DNA of 64,000 nt from Alphaproteobacteria bacterium (GTDB taxonomy: Bacteria > Pseudomonadota > Alphaproteobacteria > SHVP01), in contig JAVJOO010000003.1 of assembly GCA_040216735.1 (NCBI GenBank), positions 388,746 to 452,745 on the forward strand. Reading direction: 5' to 3'. Position numbers and translations under genes: made by a program. The notes beneath the pieces are model-generated. The model was not told the DNA's origin. It saw only the letters and a list, made by a program, of their open reading frames with translations, and did not search any database. Each line of letters begins with the position of its first letter. Within the stretch, counting starts at the first letter, position 1. Below, piece by piece: positions 1 to 7,914 of the stretch.

Positions 1-2606
1 ATGCCTTCCGGGACTCCAGAATCGATGCGTATGGCAATTTCGATCGCGCCGCGCCGGGTTTTCAGGCGGACTCTTTGGCCGACGGAAAGACCCAGGGCCT
101 CGATGTCGTTAGGGGAAAGATGGGCATGGGCCTCGGGTTCGAGATCGTCAAGCACATCGGCACGCCGGGTCATTGCGCCGGTGTGCCAATGTTCCAGCAA
201 TCGACCGGTGCTGAGAATAAGCGGGTACTCGGGATCGGTCGGCTCGTCCGGAGCGATGATGGCCGCCGGTACGAATCGGCCGCGCTTGCTCGGCGTCGGA
301 AATCCGTCGGCAAATATCACGTCGTGGCCGGCATGGGTCTCGTCGTCGCACGGATAGGTTACCGCGCCTTCGCGCTCCAACCGTTCCCAGGTAATTCCCT
401 TGATCGAGGGCATGCATGTGCGCATTTCGCGAAACACGTCGCGCGGATGGTCGTAGCGCCAGTCGAGACCAAGTCGCCGCGCCAGTTCCTGAATGATCCA
501 AAGGTCTTGCTTCGCGTCACCCGGCAGCGGCAGCGCATGGCGGCCCAACTGCACGCGGCGGTCGGTGTTTGTGAAGGTGCCGTCTTTTTCGGGAAAAGCT
601 GAGGCAGGCAAAATGACGTCGGCGTAACATGCCGTCTCCGTCAAGAAAATATCCTGAACGACGAGGTGTTTCAGCTTCGCCAGGGCGGCCCGAGTGTGGT
701 TTAGATTAGGGTCTGACATCGCTGGGTTCTCGCCCATGATGTACATCCCCTCGATGGTTCCGTCGTGAATGGCGTCGGTGATTTCGACGACGGTCAGTCC
801 TTTCTTTGGGTCGAGTTCGGCTTCCCATAGGGCTTCGAAGCGGCTGTGGGCGGCGGGGTCTTCGACGCTGGTGTAGTCGGGGAAGAACATCGGGATCAAT
901 CCGACATCGGACGCCCCTTGTACGTTGTTTTGGCCCCGTAGCGGATGAAGCCCGGTACCAGGCCGCCCGATTTGCCCGCACATCAAGGCCAATGAAATTA
1001 AGCAGCGGGCGTTGTCGGTGCCGTGAATGTGTTGGCTGATTCCCATGCCCCAGAAGATCATCGCTGCACTCGCTCGGCCATAGATGCGGGCGACCTCGCG
1101 CAAGGTATCGGGCGGAACGCCGCACACTTCCGACATCGCTTCGGGCGAGAACGCTTGGAGATGATCGCGCATCGCATCGAAGCCGTCGGTATGGCTGGCG
1201 ATATAGGGTCGGTCGACCAGATCCTCTTCGACGATCACGTGCATGATTGCGTTCAACAGCGCAACATCGGTGCCCGGCTTGAATTGAACCATGTGCGTCG
1301 CGTGGCGACCCAGGGCTTCGCCACGAGGGTCGAGTACAATCAGTTCCGTCCCGTTCTTGACCGCGTTCTTGAAAAAGGTCGCCGCGACGGGGTGATTGAC
1401 CGAGGTGTTGGAGCCGATCACGACGATCACATCGGTATTCTTGACTTCGGCAAAGGGCGCCGTGACCGCGCCGGAACCGATGGTTTCGATCAAGGCTGCG
1501 ACCGACGAGGCATGGCACAGCCGCGTGCAGTGATCGACATTGTTGGTGCCGAACCCGGCGCGCACGAGTTTTTGAAAGAGATAGGCTTCTTCGTTCGAGC
1601 CTTTAGCGCTGCCAAACCCCGCGAGGCCGGCGCCGCCCTTGGAATCGCGGATGGCGGATAATCCCCTTGCCGCGACATCCAAGGCCTCGTCCCAGGTGGC
1701 CTCGCGGAAGTGGGAGCGGGGATCGACTGGATCGACATCGGGATGCAGGGCTTTGGCGACACCCTCCTTGCGAATCAACGGAACCTTGAGCCGCTGGGGG
1801 TGGCTAACGTAGTCGAAGCCAAATCGCCCTTTGACGCATAGGCGCCCCTTATTTGCCGGGCCGTCGCGTCCGCTCACATAGACCAGTGAGTCGTCCTTGA
1901 CATGGTAGGTCAGTTGGCAACCGACGCCGCAATAGGGACAAACGCTGTCGACCTTGCGGTCGATCGTGGCGGTGAGGGCTTCCTTGGCGGGGGCGAGCGC
2001 GCCGGTCGGGCAGGCCTGAACGCACTCGCCGCACCCGACACAGGTGCTGGCCCCCATCGGATCGCCAACGTCGAACACGATTTGGCTATGGGGTCCGCGG
2101 TGCGCCATCGCGATCACGTCGTTGACCTGGACCTCGCGGCACGCCCGCACACACAAGCCGCAATGGATGCAGGCGTCGAGGCGGACGGCCATTGCCGGGT
2201 GCGAGGTGTCGGGACTCGGCCGAAGGCTCGCCGGGTAGCGGCTGGATCCAACGCCGGTCGCGTCGGCCATGCTCCAAAAGGTGCTGTCGGCGTCGTAGGC
2301 GCGGTCCCGCGGCGGTTGATCCGCCAGCAGCAACTCCATCACGCCTCGACGCGCCGCCGTCGCGCGGGCACTTGCGCTGTGTACATTCATGCCTTCGGTT
2401 GGCTTGCGGATGCACGACGCGGCCAAAGTGCGTTCGCCGTCGATCTCAACCATGCAGGCGCGGCAATTGCCGTCGGCGCGGTAGCCTGAAGTCGTCGAAT
2501 AACACAGGTGTGGGAGGGCGACGCCTTCGCGCGCGGCGACTTGCCAAATGGTTTCCCCGTCGTCCGCCGCGACGTCCCGTCCATCGAGGGTGAACGAGAC
2601 GGTCAT
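1..2606 (-). CDS. fdsA: NAD-dependent formate dehydrogenase, catalytic (molybdopterin/tungstopterin) alpha subunit, 3' end outside window
   Basis: Catalytic subunit oxidising formate to CO2 and passing electrons through Fe-S clusters to the diaphorase subunit encoded just upstream. About 868 codons are visible; the C-terminus lies beyond the left edge. In order I see an N-terminal [2Fe-2S] domain (cysteines near residues 34-65), two ferredoxin-like 4Fe-4S motifs (CIHCGLCVRAC and CVGCGECVQAC), the MopB 4Fe-4S motif CPYCGVGC, and the bis-MGD catalytic domain. The metal-ligand position is cysteine, not selenocysteine: TRLCHASSV, Cys about 364. The ATG at 2606 overlaps the stop of the upstream gene (ATGA), so translation is probably coupled. 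Architecture matches FdsA/Fdh1A of cytoplasmic NAD-linked enzymes. Whether Mo or W is used cannot be read from sequence. Confidence 0.95.
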   Translation of the reverse strand, partial: MTVSFTLDGRDVAADDGETIWQVAAREGVALPHLCYSTTSGYRADGNCRACMVEIDGERTLAASCIRKPTEGMNVHSASARATAARRGVMELLLADQPPRDRAYDADSTFWSMADATGVGSSRYPASLRPSPDTSHPAMAVRLDACIHCGLCVRACREVQVNDVIAMAHRGPHSQIVFDVGDPMGASTCVGCGECVQACPTGALAPAKEALTATIDRKVDSVCPYCGVGCQLTYHVKDDSLVYVSGRDGPANKGRLCVKGRFGFDYVSHPQRLKVPLIRKEGVAKALHPDVDPVDPRSHFREATWDEALDVAARGLSAIRDSKGGAGLAGFGSAKGSNEEAYLFQKLVRAGFGTNNVDHCTRLCHASSVAALIETIGSGAVTAPFAEVKNTDVIVVIGSNTSVNHPVAATFFKNAVKNGTELIVLDPRGEALGRHATHMVQFKPGTDVALLNAIMHVIVEEDLVDRPYIASHTDGFDAMRDHLQAFSPEAMSEVCGVPPDTLREVARIYGRASAAMIFWGMGISQHIHGTDNARCLISLALMCGQIGRPGTGLHPLRGQNNVQGASDVGLIPMFFPDYTSVEDPAAHSRFEALWEAELDPKKGLTVVEITDAIHDGTIEGMYIMGENPAMSDPNLNHTRAALAKLKHLVVQDIFLTETACYADVILPASAFPEKDGTFTNTDRRVQLGRHALPLPGDAKQDLWIIQELARRLGLDWRYDHPRDVFREMRTCMPSIKGITWERLEREGAVTYPCDDETHAGHDVIFADGFPTPSKRGRFVPAAIIAPDEPTDPEYPLILSTGRLLEHWHTGAMTRRADVLDDLEPEAHAHLSPNDIEALGLSVGQRVRLKTRRGAIEIAIRIDSGVPEG

Positions 2607-4285
2607 CGCGTCGACTCCGGGAAATACCGCATCAGTGTTTCGAACACGTTGGGGGCGGCTTGGCCCAGACCGCAGATCGACGCATCCCGCATGACGTGCC
2701 CGAGGTCGCTTAAGAGCGATGCATCCCAAGGTCCGTCTTTCATCAGGGCGCCGGCCTTTTCGGTGCCGACGCGGCAGGGCGTACATTGCCCGCAGCTTTC
2801 GTCTGCAAAGAAGCGCATCAGGTTCAACGCGGCGGCGCGCATATCGTCCTTGTCGGACAGGACGATCACCGCGGCCGATCCGATGAATGCGCCATGCGGT
2901 TCCAACTGGCCGAAGTCTAACGGGATGTCGCAGAGCCGCGCCGGTAGGATGCCACCCGACGCGCCGCCAGGTAGATAGGCAGCGAAGGTATGCCCGTCTT
3001 GCATCCCGCCACAATGTTCCTCGATGAGGGCGCGGACCGTGATCCCGGCCGGTGCAAGTTTAACCCCGGGCAAACGCACGCGACCCGACACCGAATAGCT
3101 GCGCGGTCCGACGCACCCGTTGGTTCCCTGACCCGCGAACCAAGCTGCGCCCTTTTCCAGAATATGCGGAATCCAATAGAGCGTCTCGACGTTGTGGGCG
3201 AGGGTTGGGCGTCCGAACAAACCGACCTGGGCTGGAAACGGTGGCCGGTGCCGGGGCAGGGGGCGGTTGCCCTCGATGCTTTCCAACATTGCCGACTCTT
3301 CGCCGCAAATGTAGGCGCCGGCCCCGCGCCGCACGGTGATCCGGGGGAGGGATCGCCCCGATGCTTGGAGCGTCGCGATTTCGTGGTGCAGGACCTCCAG
3401 CAGGCAGGGATACTCATCGCGAAGATAGATGTAGATGTCCTGCGCCTCGATCGCCCAAGCGGCGATCAAGGCACCTTCGAGAACGCGCCGTGGTTCGGTT
3501 TCGAGGTAGTGCCGATCCTTGAATGTGCCTGGTTCGCCTTCGTCGGCATTAACGGCGAGGATGCGCGGCTTCGGTTCGGCGAGGACAAACCGCCACTTGC
3601 GTGCCGCCGGAAATCCGGCACCGCCAAGCCCGCGTAGTCCCGCGGAATCCAATGTCTCGATCACCTTGGCAGCGGACCTCTTGCCGGCCATACAATCGTC
3701 GTACATCCCATAGTCGGAGTCAGGTTGAGTGCTTGCCCGAGCAACTGAGGCCGGGGCCGTTTCACTGGCGGCAATCGCCGCCCCGACAGCCTGGCTCGTT
3801 GCCCTAACAATATGATTACGCCCGACTTCCGCGACTGGCGCGGCGTCGCAGCGGCCCATGCAGGGTGCGCGGACGACGCGGACATCGGCGGGCGTCGTCT
3901 GCGACAGATCGAAAAATAGCGCTTCGGCACCGGCCAACTGGCACGAGAGACTGTCGCAAACGCGCACGGTGATTGGCGGTGGCGCTTCCTCGTCTTCGCG
4001 GTGAACGTCGAGGTGGGCGTAGAAACTCGCGACCTCGTAGATCTCAGCCATCGACAGGCGCATGTGGTGAGCCAGCGCGGCGATATGTTGGGCCGAAATG
4101 CCTGAATACCGGTCCTGGATGCGATGGAGGTACTCGAGCAACAAATGCCGGTCCGGCGCTGCTCCGTCCAGCACCGCCGCGATTTCCCGCAAGGCCTGTG
4201 CGGTTGGCTGGCGCCCCCGTTCGGCGTGGCGTCCCTTTCGCCGCCGCTTGCCGGGGTGCGCCGCGGTTTTTTGCTCAAGGTTCAC
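2603..4285 (-). CDS. fdsB: NAD-dependent formate dehydrogenase diaphorase subunit, fused FdsG-FdsB (NuoE-NuoF)
   Basis: 560 residues carrying both modules that are often separate proteins. Residues about 30-170 are NuoE/FdsG-like with the [2Fe-2S] cysteines in VRVCDSLSCQ and APCMGRCD. Residues about 200-555 are NuoF/FdsB-like, with the NAD/FMN glycine-rich stretch GLGGAGFP, the flavin motif NADEGEPGTFKDR and the 4Fe-4S motif SCGQCTPCR. The fusion is the organisation known from Methylobacterium Fdh1B. It transfers electrons from FdsA to NAD+ in the cytoplasm. The start is GTG at 4285, overlapping the TGA of the DUF3553 gene; the 3' end overlaps fdsA by 4 nt, so all three form one coupled operon. 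Accessory fdhD/fdsC genes are not in the window. Confidence 0.94.
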   Translation of the reverse strand: MNLEQKTAAHPGKRRRKGRHAERGRQPTAQALREIAAVLDGAAPDRHLLLEYLHRIQDRYSGISAQHIAALAHHMRLSMAEIYEVASFYAHLDVHREDEEAPPPITVRVCDSLSCQLAGAEALFFDLSQTTPADVRVVRAPCMGRCDAAPVAEVGRNHIVRATSQAVGAAIAASETAPASVARASTQPDSDYGMYDDCMAGKRSAAKVIETLDSAGLRGLGGAGFPAARKWRFVLAEPKPRILAVNADEGEPGTFKDRHYLETEPRRVLEGALIAAWAIEAQDIYIYLRDEYPCLLEVLHHEIATLQASGRSLPRITVRRGAGAYICGEESAMLESIEGNRPLPRHRPPFPAQVGLFGRPTLAHNVETLYWIPHILEKGAAWFAGQGTNGCVGPRSYSVSGRVRLPGVKLAPAGITVRALIEEHCGGMQDGHTFAAYLPGGASGGILPARLCDIPLDFGQLEPHGAFIGSAAVIVLSDKDDMRAAALNLMRFFADESCGQCTPCRVGTEKAGALMKDGPWDASLLSDLGHVMRDASICGLGQAAPNVFETLMRYFPESTR

Positions 4286-4464
4286 GACAGGTCGTCCTCG
4301 TCCAATATGGTCAGCGCTATGACCTCGACATTGATGAGCTGTTTTCCAGCGTTCTGGAAGTTTACCGTTACGCGCGCACCGATTGCCGATTGAACCTGGC
4401 CGATGCCCCAGTCCGGGCGATCGGGGTGTCTAACATAGGCGCCCGGCTCCAAAAGGATTGTCAC
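4282..4464 (-). CDS. DUF3553 family small protein
   Basis: 60-residue protein matching the DUF3553 pattern seen in alphaproteobacteria: a short beta-rich domain with PGAYVRHPDRPDWGIGQV followed by TVNFQNAGKQLI. The family resembles small Tudor/KOW-like modules found alone or appended to UvrD-type helicases; no activity is established. The stop overlaps the GTG start of the fused fdsGB gene, so it is first in the formate dehydrogenase operon. Whether it has a role in that enzyme is unknown. Confidence 0.8.
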   Translation of the reverse strand: MTILLEPGAYVRHPDRPDWGIGQVQSAIGARVTVNFQNAGKQLINVEVIALTILDEDDLS

Positions 4465-4539
4465 AACGGGTCACTTCCGACGATCTCCATAGGCTATCTT
4501 ACCAGACGACAAAACGAATTGGGTCAATCGAGGAACGTA

Positions 4540-5148
4540 ATGGACGATATCGACTTTGGTGCCTTGCTCGCCGCGCGCCTGTGCCACGACGTGATCAGCC
4601 CGGTCAGTGCGGCGCGCAACGGCATTGCGATGGCGCTGGAGGAAGACGATGCAGAAATGCGCGCCCAAGCGATGGAACTGACAGCCGATGGGTTGGCCGA
4701 TGCCGTCGACAAGCTCAAGGTCTACCGGCTTGCGTACGGCGTTGCAGGGCCGGGCACCACCCTCGTTGAAACGCGGAAGGCGACGGAAAGCCTATTCTCG
4801 CGGGGCCGGGTCCGGGTGGAATGGGCTGAGGGCGCCGATCCCGGTCCCGAAGGCGTCCGACTCTTGGCCAACATGGTTTTACTCGGCGCCGAGGGGGTGG
4901 CCCGCGGTGGGGTCGTGACGGTGGCGCCCTCCGCGACGGTTCTCACGGTAAACGCGGAAGGGAACCGCGCCGGTTTCTCCGACGAAATCTTGGCGGCGTT
5001 GGAAAATACCGTCGAGGAGTCAAGCCTGGTGCCGCGGCAAATTCAGGTAGTCCTCGCCAAGACCCTGGCGCAACGGCTGGGGCTGGGGCTCGAATACACC
5101 ATCATGACAGGTCGGGTGGCGTTGACGGTCCGCCTTCCGGGGCCCTAA
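4540..5148 (+). CDS. chpT: Histidine phosphotransferase ChpT
   Basis: 202-residue cytoplasmic phosphotransfer protein of the CckA-ChpT-CtrA relay; it moves phosphate from the hybrid kinase CckA to CtrA (and CpdR). The N-terminal helix carries the phosphoacceptor signature LLAARLCHDVISP with His16, followed by a degenerate kinase-like ATPase fold (residues about 70-200) lacking ATP-binding boxes, as in Caulobacter ChpT. The reading frame is open from 3973, but homology begins at the ATG at 4540, preceded by GAGGAA at about 4529. The gene converges on ctrA and both end at a shared hairpin. Proximity of chpT to ctrA is informative, since in Caulobacter they are unlinked. Confidence 0.9.
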   Translation: MDDIDFGALLAARLCHDVISPVSAARNGIAMALEEDDAEMRAQAMELTADGLADAVDKLKVYRLAYGVAGPGTTLVETRKATESLFSRGRVRVEWAEGADPGPEGVRLLANMVLLGAEGVARGGVVTVAPSATVLTVNAEGNRAGFSDEILAALENTVEESSLVPRQIQVVLAKTLAQRLGLGLEYTIMTGRVALTVRLPGP

Positions 5149-5151
5149 CGA

Positions 5152-5181
5152 GAAAAAGGCCGCCTCATTGGCGGCCTTTTC
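5152..5181. terminator. Bidirectional rho-independent terminator between chpT and ctrA
   Basis: Perfect hairpin: GGCCGCC, loop TCATT, GGCGGCC, flanked by an A-run on the left and a T-run on the right. It can therefore terminate both convergent genes. Confidence 0.9.
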
Positions 5182-5201
5182 GATTGTCCAAGTGCGCCGT
5201 G

Positions 5202-5909
5202 CTAGGCGGCCGAGACGGTCTGCAATTTCTCGTTGCCTTGTTCGCGCAACACGTAGCCGCGGCCCCAAACGGTTTCGATGAAGTTGTTCCCGCCGGAGGC
5301 CGTCGCCAGCTTTTTGCGCAGTTTGCACACAAAAACGTCGATAATCTTGAGCTCCGGTTCGTCCATCCCGCCGTAGAGGTGGTTGAGGAACATTTCCTTG
5401 GTCAAGGTCGTGCCCTTGCGCAGCGCTAGGAGTTCGAGAATGCCGTACTCCTTGCCGGTCAGGTGAACGGGCGTGCCGGCAACCGCGACGGACTTGCCGT
5501 CGAGATCGATCTCAAGATCGCCGACCGCAATTGACGATTGGGCATGGCCGCGGGCGCGACGAACCACGGCGTGGATACGGGCGACCAACTCGCCTTTGTC
5601 GAAGGGTTTGGTCAAGTAGTCGTCCGCGCCGAACACTAGGCCTTTGACCTTGTCGTCGGACTCGGACATGCCGGAGAGGATCAGGATGGGGGTCTCGATC
5701 TTTGCGCTGCGGAGTTTCTTGAGCACGTCATAGCCGTGCATGTCCGGCAGGTTGAGATCCAAGACGATAATGTCGTAGTCGTAGATCTTGCCCAGGTCGA
5801 GGCCTTCCTCGCCCATATCGGTCGCGTAGACGTTAAAGCCTTCGCCGTTCAGCATCATTTCGATGCTTCGCGCCATCGCCAGATCGTCTTCTACCAGGAG
5901 TACCCGCAT
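5202..5909 (-). CDS. ctrA: Cell-cycle response regulator CtrA
   Basis: 235-residue OmpR-type regulator. The receiver domain (1-115) has the acidic pair ED at 7-8, phosphoacceptor Asp51 in [10 protein letters not shown], and Lys in DYLTKPFD. The winged-helix DNA-binding domain (about 125-225) includes the conserved [21 protein letters not shown] segment nearly diagnostic of CtrA. It activates and represses cell-cycle and flagellar genes by binding TTAA-N7-TTAA. The protein ends in Val-Ser-Ala-Ala; a C-terminal Ala-Ala is the ClpXP degradation signal of Caulobacter CtrA. A perfect CtrA box 50 nt upstream suggests autoregulation. ChpT, its phosphodonor, and SciP, its antagonist, are in the same window. 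Confidence 0.97.
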   Translation of the reverse strand: MRVLLVEDDLAMARSIEMMLNGEGFNVYATDMGEEGLDLGKIYDYDIIVLDLNLPDMHGYDVLKKLRSAKIETPILILSGMSESDDKVKGLVFGADDYLTKPFDKGELVARIHAVVRRARGHAQSSIAVGDLEIDLDGKSVAVAGTPVHLTGKEYGILELLALRKGTTLTKEMFLNHLYGGMDEPELKIIDVFVCKLRKKLATASGGNNFIETVWGRGYVLREQGNEKLQTVSAA

Positions 5910-5934
5910 CGCTTTGTCCTCGGTTGGAATCTAG

Positions 5935-5949
5935 TTAACTCAGATTGAA
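5935..5949. promoter_or_regulatory. Degenerate CtrA box in ctrA promoter
   Basis: TTAA-N7-TGAA, one mismatch from TTAA-N7-TTAA, 26 nt upstream of the ctrA start and next to the perfect box at 5959. It could be a second, weaker site; spacing is right but the right half-site is imperfect. Confidence 0.4.
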
Positions 5950-5958
5950 CGAATATGG

Positions 5959-5973
5959 TTAACAGGACGTTAA
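5959..5973. promoter_or_regulatory. CtrA-binding box, ctrA side
   Basis: TTAACAGGACGTTAA is an exact TTAA-N7-TTAA match, 50 nt before the ctrA ATG. A further TTAA at 5979 lies 5 nt beyond it. This is in keeping with known ctrA autoregulation in alphaproteobacteria. Confidence 0.8.
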
Positions 5974-6045
5974 AATAGTTAACAAAAGGACTCCGTGGCC
6001 AGTGATGCCGGTCACACTTGGGGAAATTGACTGATTTTCAAGGCA

Positions 6046-6060
6046 TTAACCCGCTCTTAA
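6046..6060. promoter_or_regulatory. CtrA-binding box, fliI side
   Basis: TTAACCCGCTCTTAA is an exact TTAA-N7-TTAA match, 62 nt upstream of the fliI GTG. It is probably the activator site for the fliI-fliJ promoter, in line with early flagellar genes being CtrA targets. Confidence 0.78.
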
Positions 6061-6121
6061 GCGGCGACAGCGAAAGATAACGCCTGGCGAATCGGCAAAA
6101 TGAGACGGTTTCGAAACACCT

Positions 6122-7456
6122 GTGAAAAGCGTCATTGATGAAATAGACCGCATCCCGGTGGTGACCCGCTATGGCCGGGTCAGCTCGGTGCAGGGCCTCT
6201 TGGTCGAGGTCGCGGGCATCCAGAACGAGGTATCGATCGGCTCGCGCTGCATGATCGAGAACCGGCGCGATGTTGATGTCGCGGCGGAAGTCGTCGGATT
6301 TCGGGACGACCACGCCCTCTTGATGCCGTTCCGGGCACTAGACGGTGTTGGTCTTGGGTGTCGTGTGGTCATCGGCGAATCGGACCCGGTAGTCTATCCC
6401 AACCGGGGATGGCTCGGGCGCGTCGTTAACGCACTGGGCGAACCGGTCGACGGCAAGGGCCCGCTGCCGCGCGGTGTCGACGCCTATCCGCTGCGCGCCG
6501 CACCGCCGCCTGCGCATAGTCGACGCCGTGTCGGAGCCAAGCTCGACCTAGGGGTGCGCTCGATCAACACCTTCATTACCTGCTGCCGCGGTCAGCGCAT
6601 GGGTATCTTCTCCGGGTCGGGTATCGGTAAGTCGGTACTCTTGTCGATGCTGTCGCGCTACACCCAGTCGGACGTCAACGTGATCGGACTGGTCGGCGAA
6701 CGCGGCCGCGAGGTAACCGAATTCGTCCAGGACATTCTGGGCGAGGAAGGTCTCAAGAAAAGCGTCGTGGTTGTGGCGACGTCCGACGAATCCGCATTAT
6801 TGCGGCGCCAAGCCGCGTTCCTGACCCTCACGCTGTCGGAATACTTCCGCGACCAAGAGGACGATGTTCTGTGTCTGATGGACAGTGTCACCCGGTTCGC
6901 AATGGCGCAGCGCGAAATCGGTCTGTCCGGCGGCGAACCTCCCGCCAGCCGTGGTTATACGCCAACCGTGTTTGCCGAGTTGCCCAAGTTGTTGGAGCGG
7001 GCCGGGCCCGGCGAGGGGCCCGGTACCATCACGGGGTTGTTCACGGTGTTGGTCGAAGGCGACGACCACAACGAGCCGATTTCGGATGCTGTGCGCGCCA
7101 TTCTCGACGGTCATATCGTTTTGGATCGGACCATTGCAGAGCGCGGACGCTTTCCACCGATCAATGTGCTGCGCAGCGTCTCGCGAACGATGCCGCGTTG
7201 CAACACGCCCGAAGAAACCGCGCAGATCGGTCGGGCGCGGACCTTGATCTCTACCTATGAAGGGATGGCCGAAATGATTCGTCTCGGTGCTTACCGAACG
7301 GGTTCCGATCCGGTCGTCGACAGCGCGATTCGTCTATATCCGGCATTGGAAGACTTCCTGTCGCAAGGTATCGACGATTCCGCCGATTTCAGTTCCGGCT
7401 TCGATCGTCTTGACGAGATCCTCGCCCAGGCCGATGCTGCCGACGAGGCTGCATGA
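6122..7456 (+). CDS. fliI: Flagellar export ATPase FliI
   Basis: 444-residue cytoplasmic hexameric ATPase that energises and times flagellar type III secretion with FliH and FliJ. It has an N-terminal beta-barrel (to about 95), a Walker A motif [10 protein letters not shown] near residues 163-172, Walker B in [12 protein letters not shown], and the family stretch [18 protein letters not shown]. Length is normal. The start is GTG at 6122. Its stop overlaps the fliJ ATG by 4 nt. A CtrA box lies 62 nt upstream. Confidence 0.97.
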   Translation: MKSVIDEIDRIPVVTRYGRVSSVQGLLVEVAGIQNEVSIGSRCMIENRRDVDVAAEVVGFRDDHALLMPFRALDGVGLGCRVVIGESDPVVYPNRGWLGRVVNALGEPVDGKGPLPRGVDAYPLRAAPPPAHSRRRVGAKLDLGVRSINTFITCCRGQRMGIFSGSGIGKSVLLSMLSRYTQSDVNVIGLVGERGREVTEFVQDILGEEGLKKSVVVVATSDESALLRRQAAFLTLTLSEYFRDQEDDVLCLMDSVTRFAMAQREIGLSGGEPPASRGYTPTVFAELPKLLERAGPGEGPGTITGLFTVLVEGDDHNEPISDAVRAILDGHIVLDRTIAERGRFPPINVLRSVSRTMPRCNTPEETAQIGRARTLISTYEGMAEMIRLGAYRTGSDPVVDSAIRLYPALEDFLSQGIDDSADFSSGFDRLDEILAQADAADEAA

Positions 7457-7914
7457 GCGCGCTCCCGACGCTCATCCGCGTTGCCAAATGGAACATGGAA
7501 GAAAAGCGGCGGACGCTGGTTGCCCTCGAAACGATGATGAGCAACTTTAACGCCCGTCTACGCGCGCTCGAAAAAGAACTCGAACGCGAGCAGAGCGCCG
7601 CGCGGCACAACGACGAGGCGTTGGTGTTTTACGGCAACTACGCCCGAGGCGTGATCGATCGCCGCGACACTATTTTACGTTCGATCGGCGAATTGCAGGG
7701 TCAACTGGACGCTGCCCACCAGGATGTCACCGAAGCCTTCCAGGAAGTGCGCCGCTACGAAATCGTGCTCGAGCGACAGCAAGAGCGTGAGGCTGCGGAA
7801 CAATTACGTCGGGATCAGAACACACTCGACGAAACGTCGATGGAGCTCTACCGACGCCACACCAAGCAGCAGCTACGCGACGATCGCACCAGGCGTATGT
7901 CGATGTCCAAGTAG
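7453..7914 (+). CDS. fliJ: Flagellar export chaperone FliJ
   Basis: 153 residues, almost entirely charged coiled-coil (long Glu/Arg/Gln heptads), as in FliJ, which binds inside the FliI ring and links it to FlhA. Assignment rests on the coiled-coil character, length and position immediately after fliI with an ATGA overlap; FliJ sequences diverge strongly. The last 42 nt overlap the 3' end of the convergent FliK-like gene. Confidence 0.85.
   Translation: MSALPTLIRVAKWNMEEKRRTLVALETMMSNFNARLRALEKELEREQSAARHNDEALVFYGNYARGVIDRRDTILRSIGELQGQLDAAHQDVTEAFQEVRRYEIVLERQQEREAAEQLRRDQNTLDETSMELYRRHTKQQLRDDRTRRMSMSK

Noticed and set aside
706-2584. Several short minus-strand frames in the formate dehydrogenase region that might suggest a broken gene
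   Set aside because: The real fdsA frame is uninterrupted from 2606 to the window edge; the short frames are in other registers.
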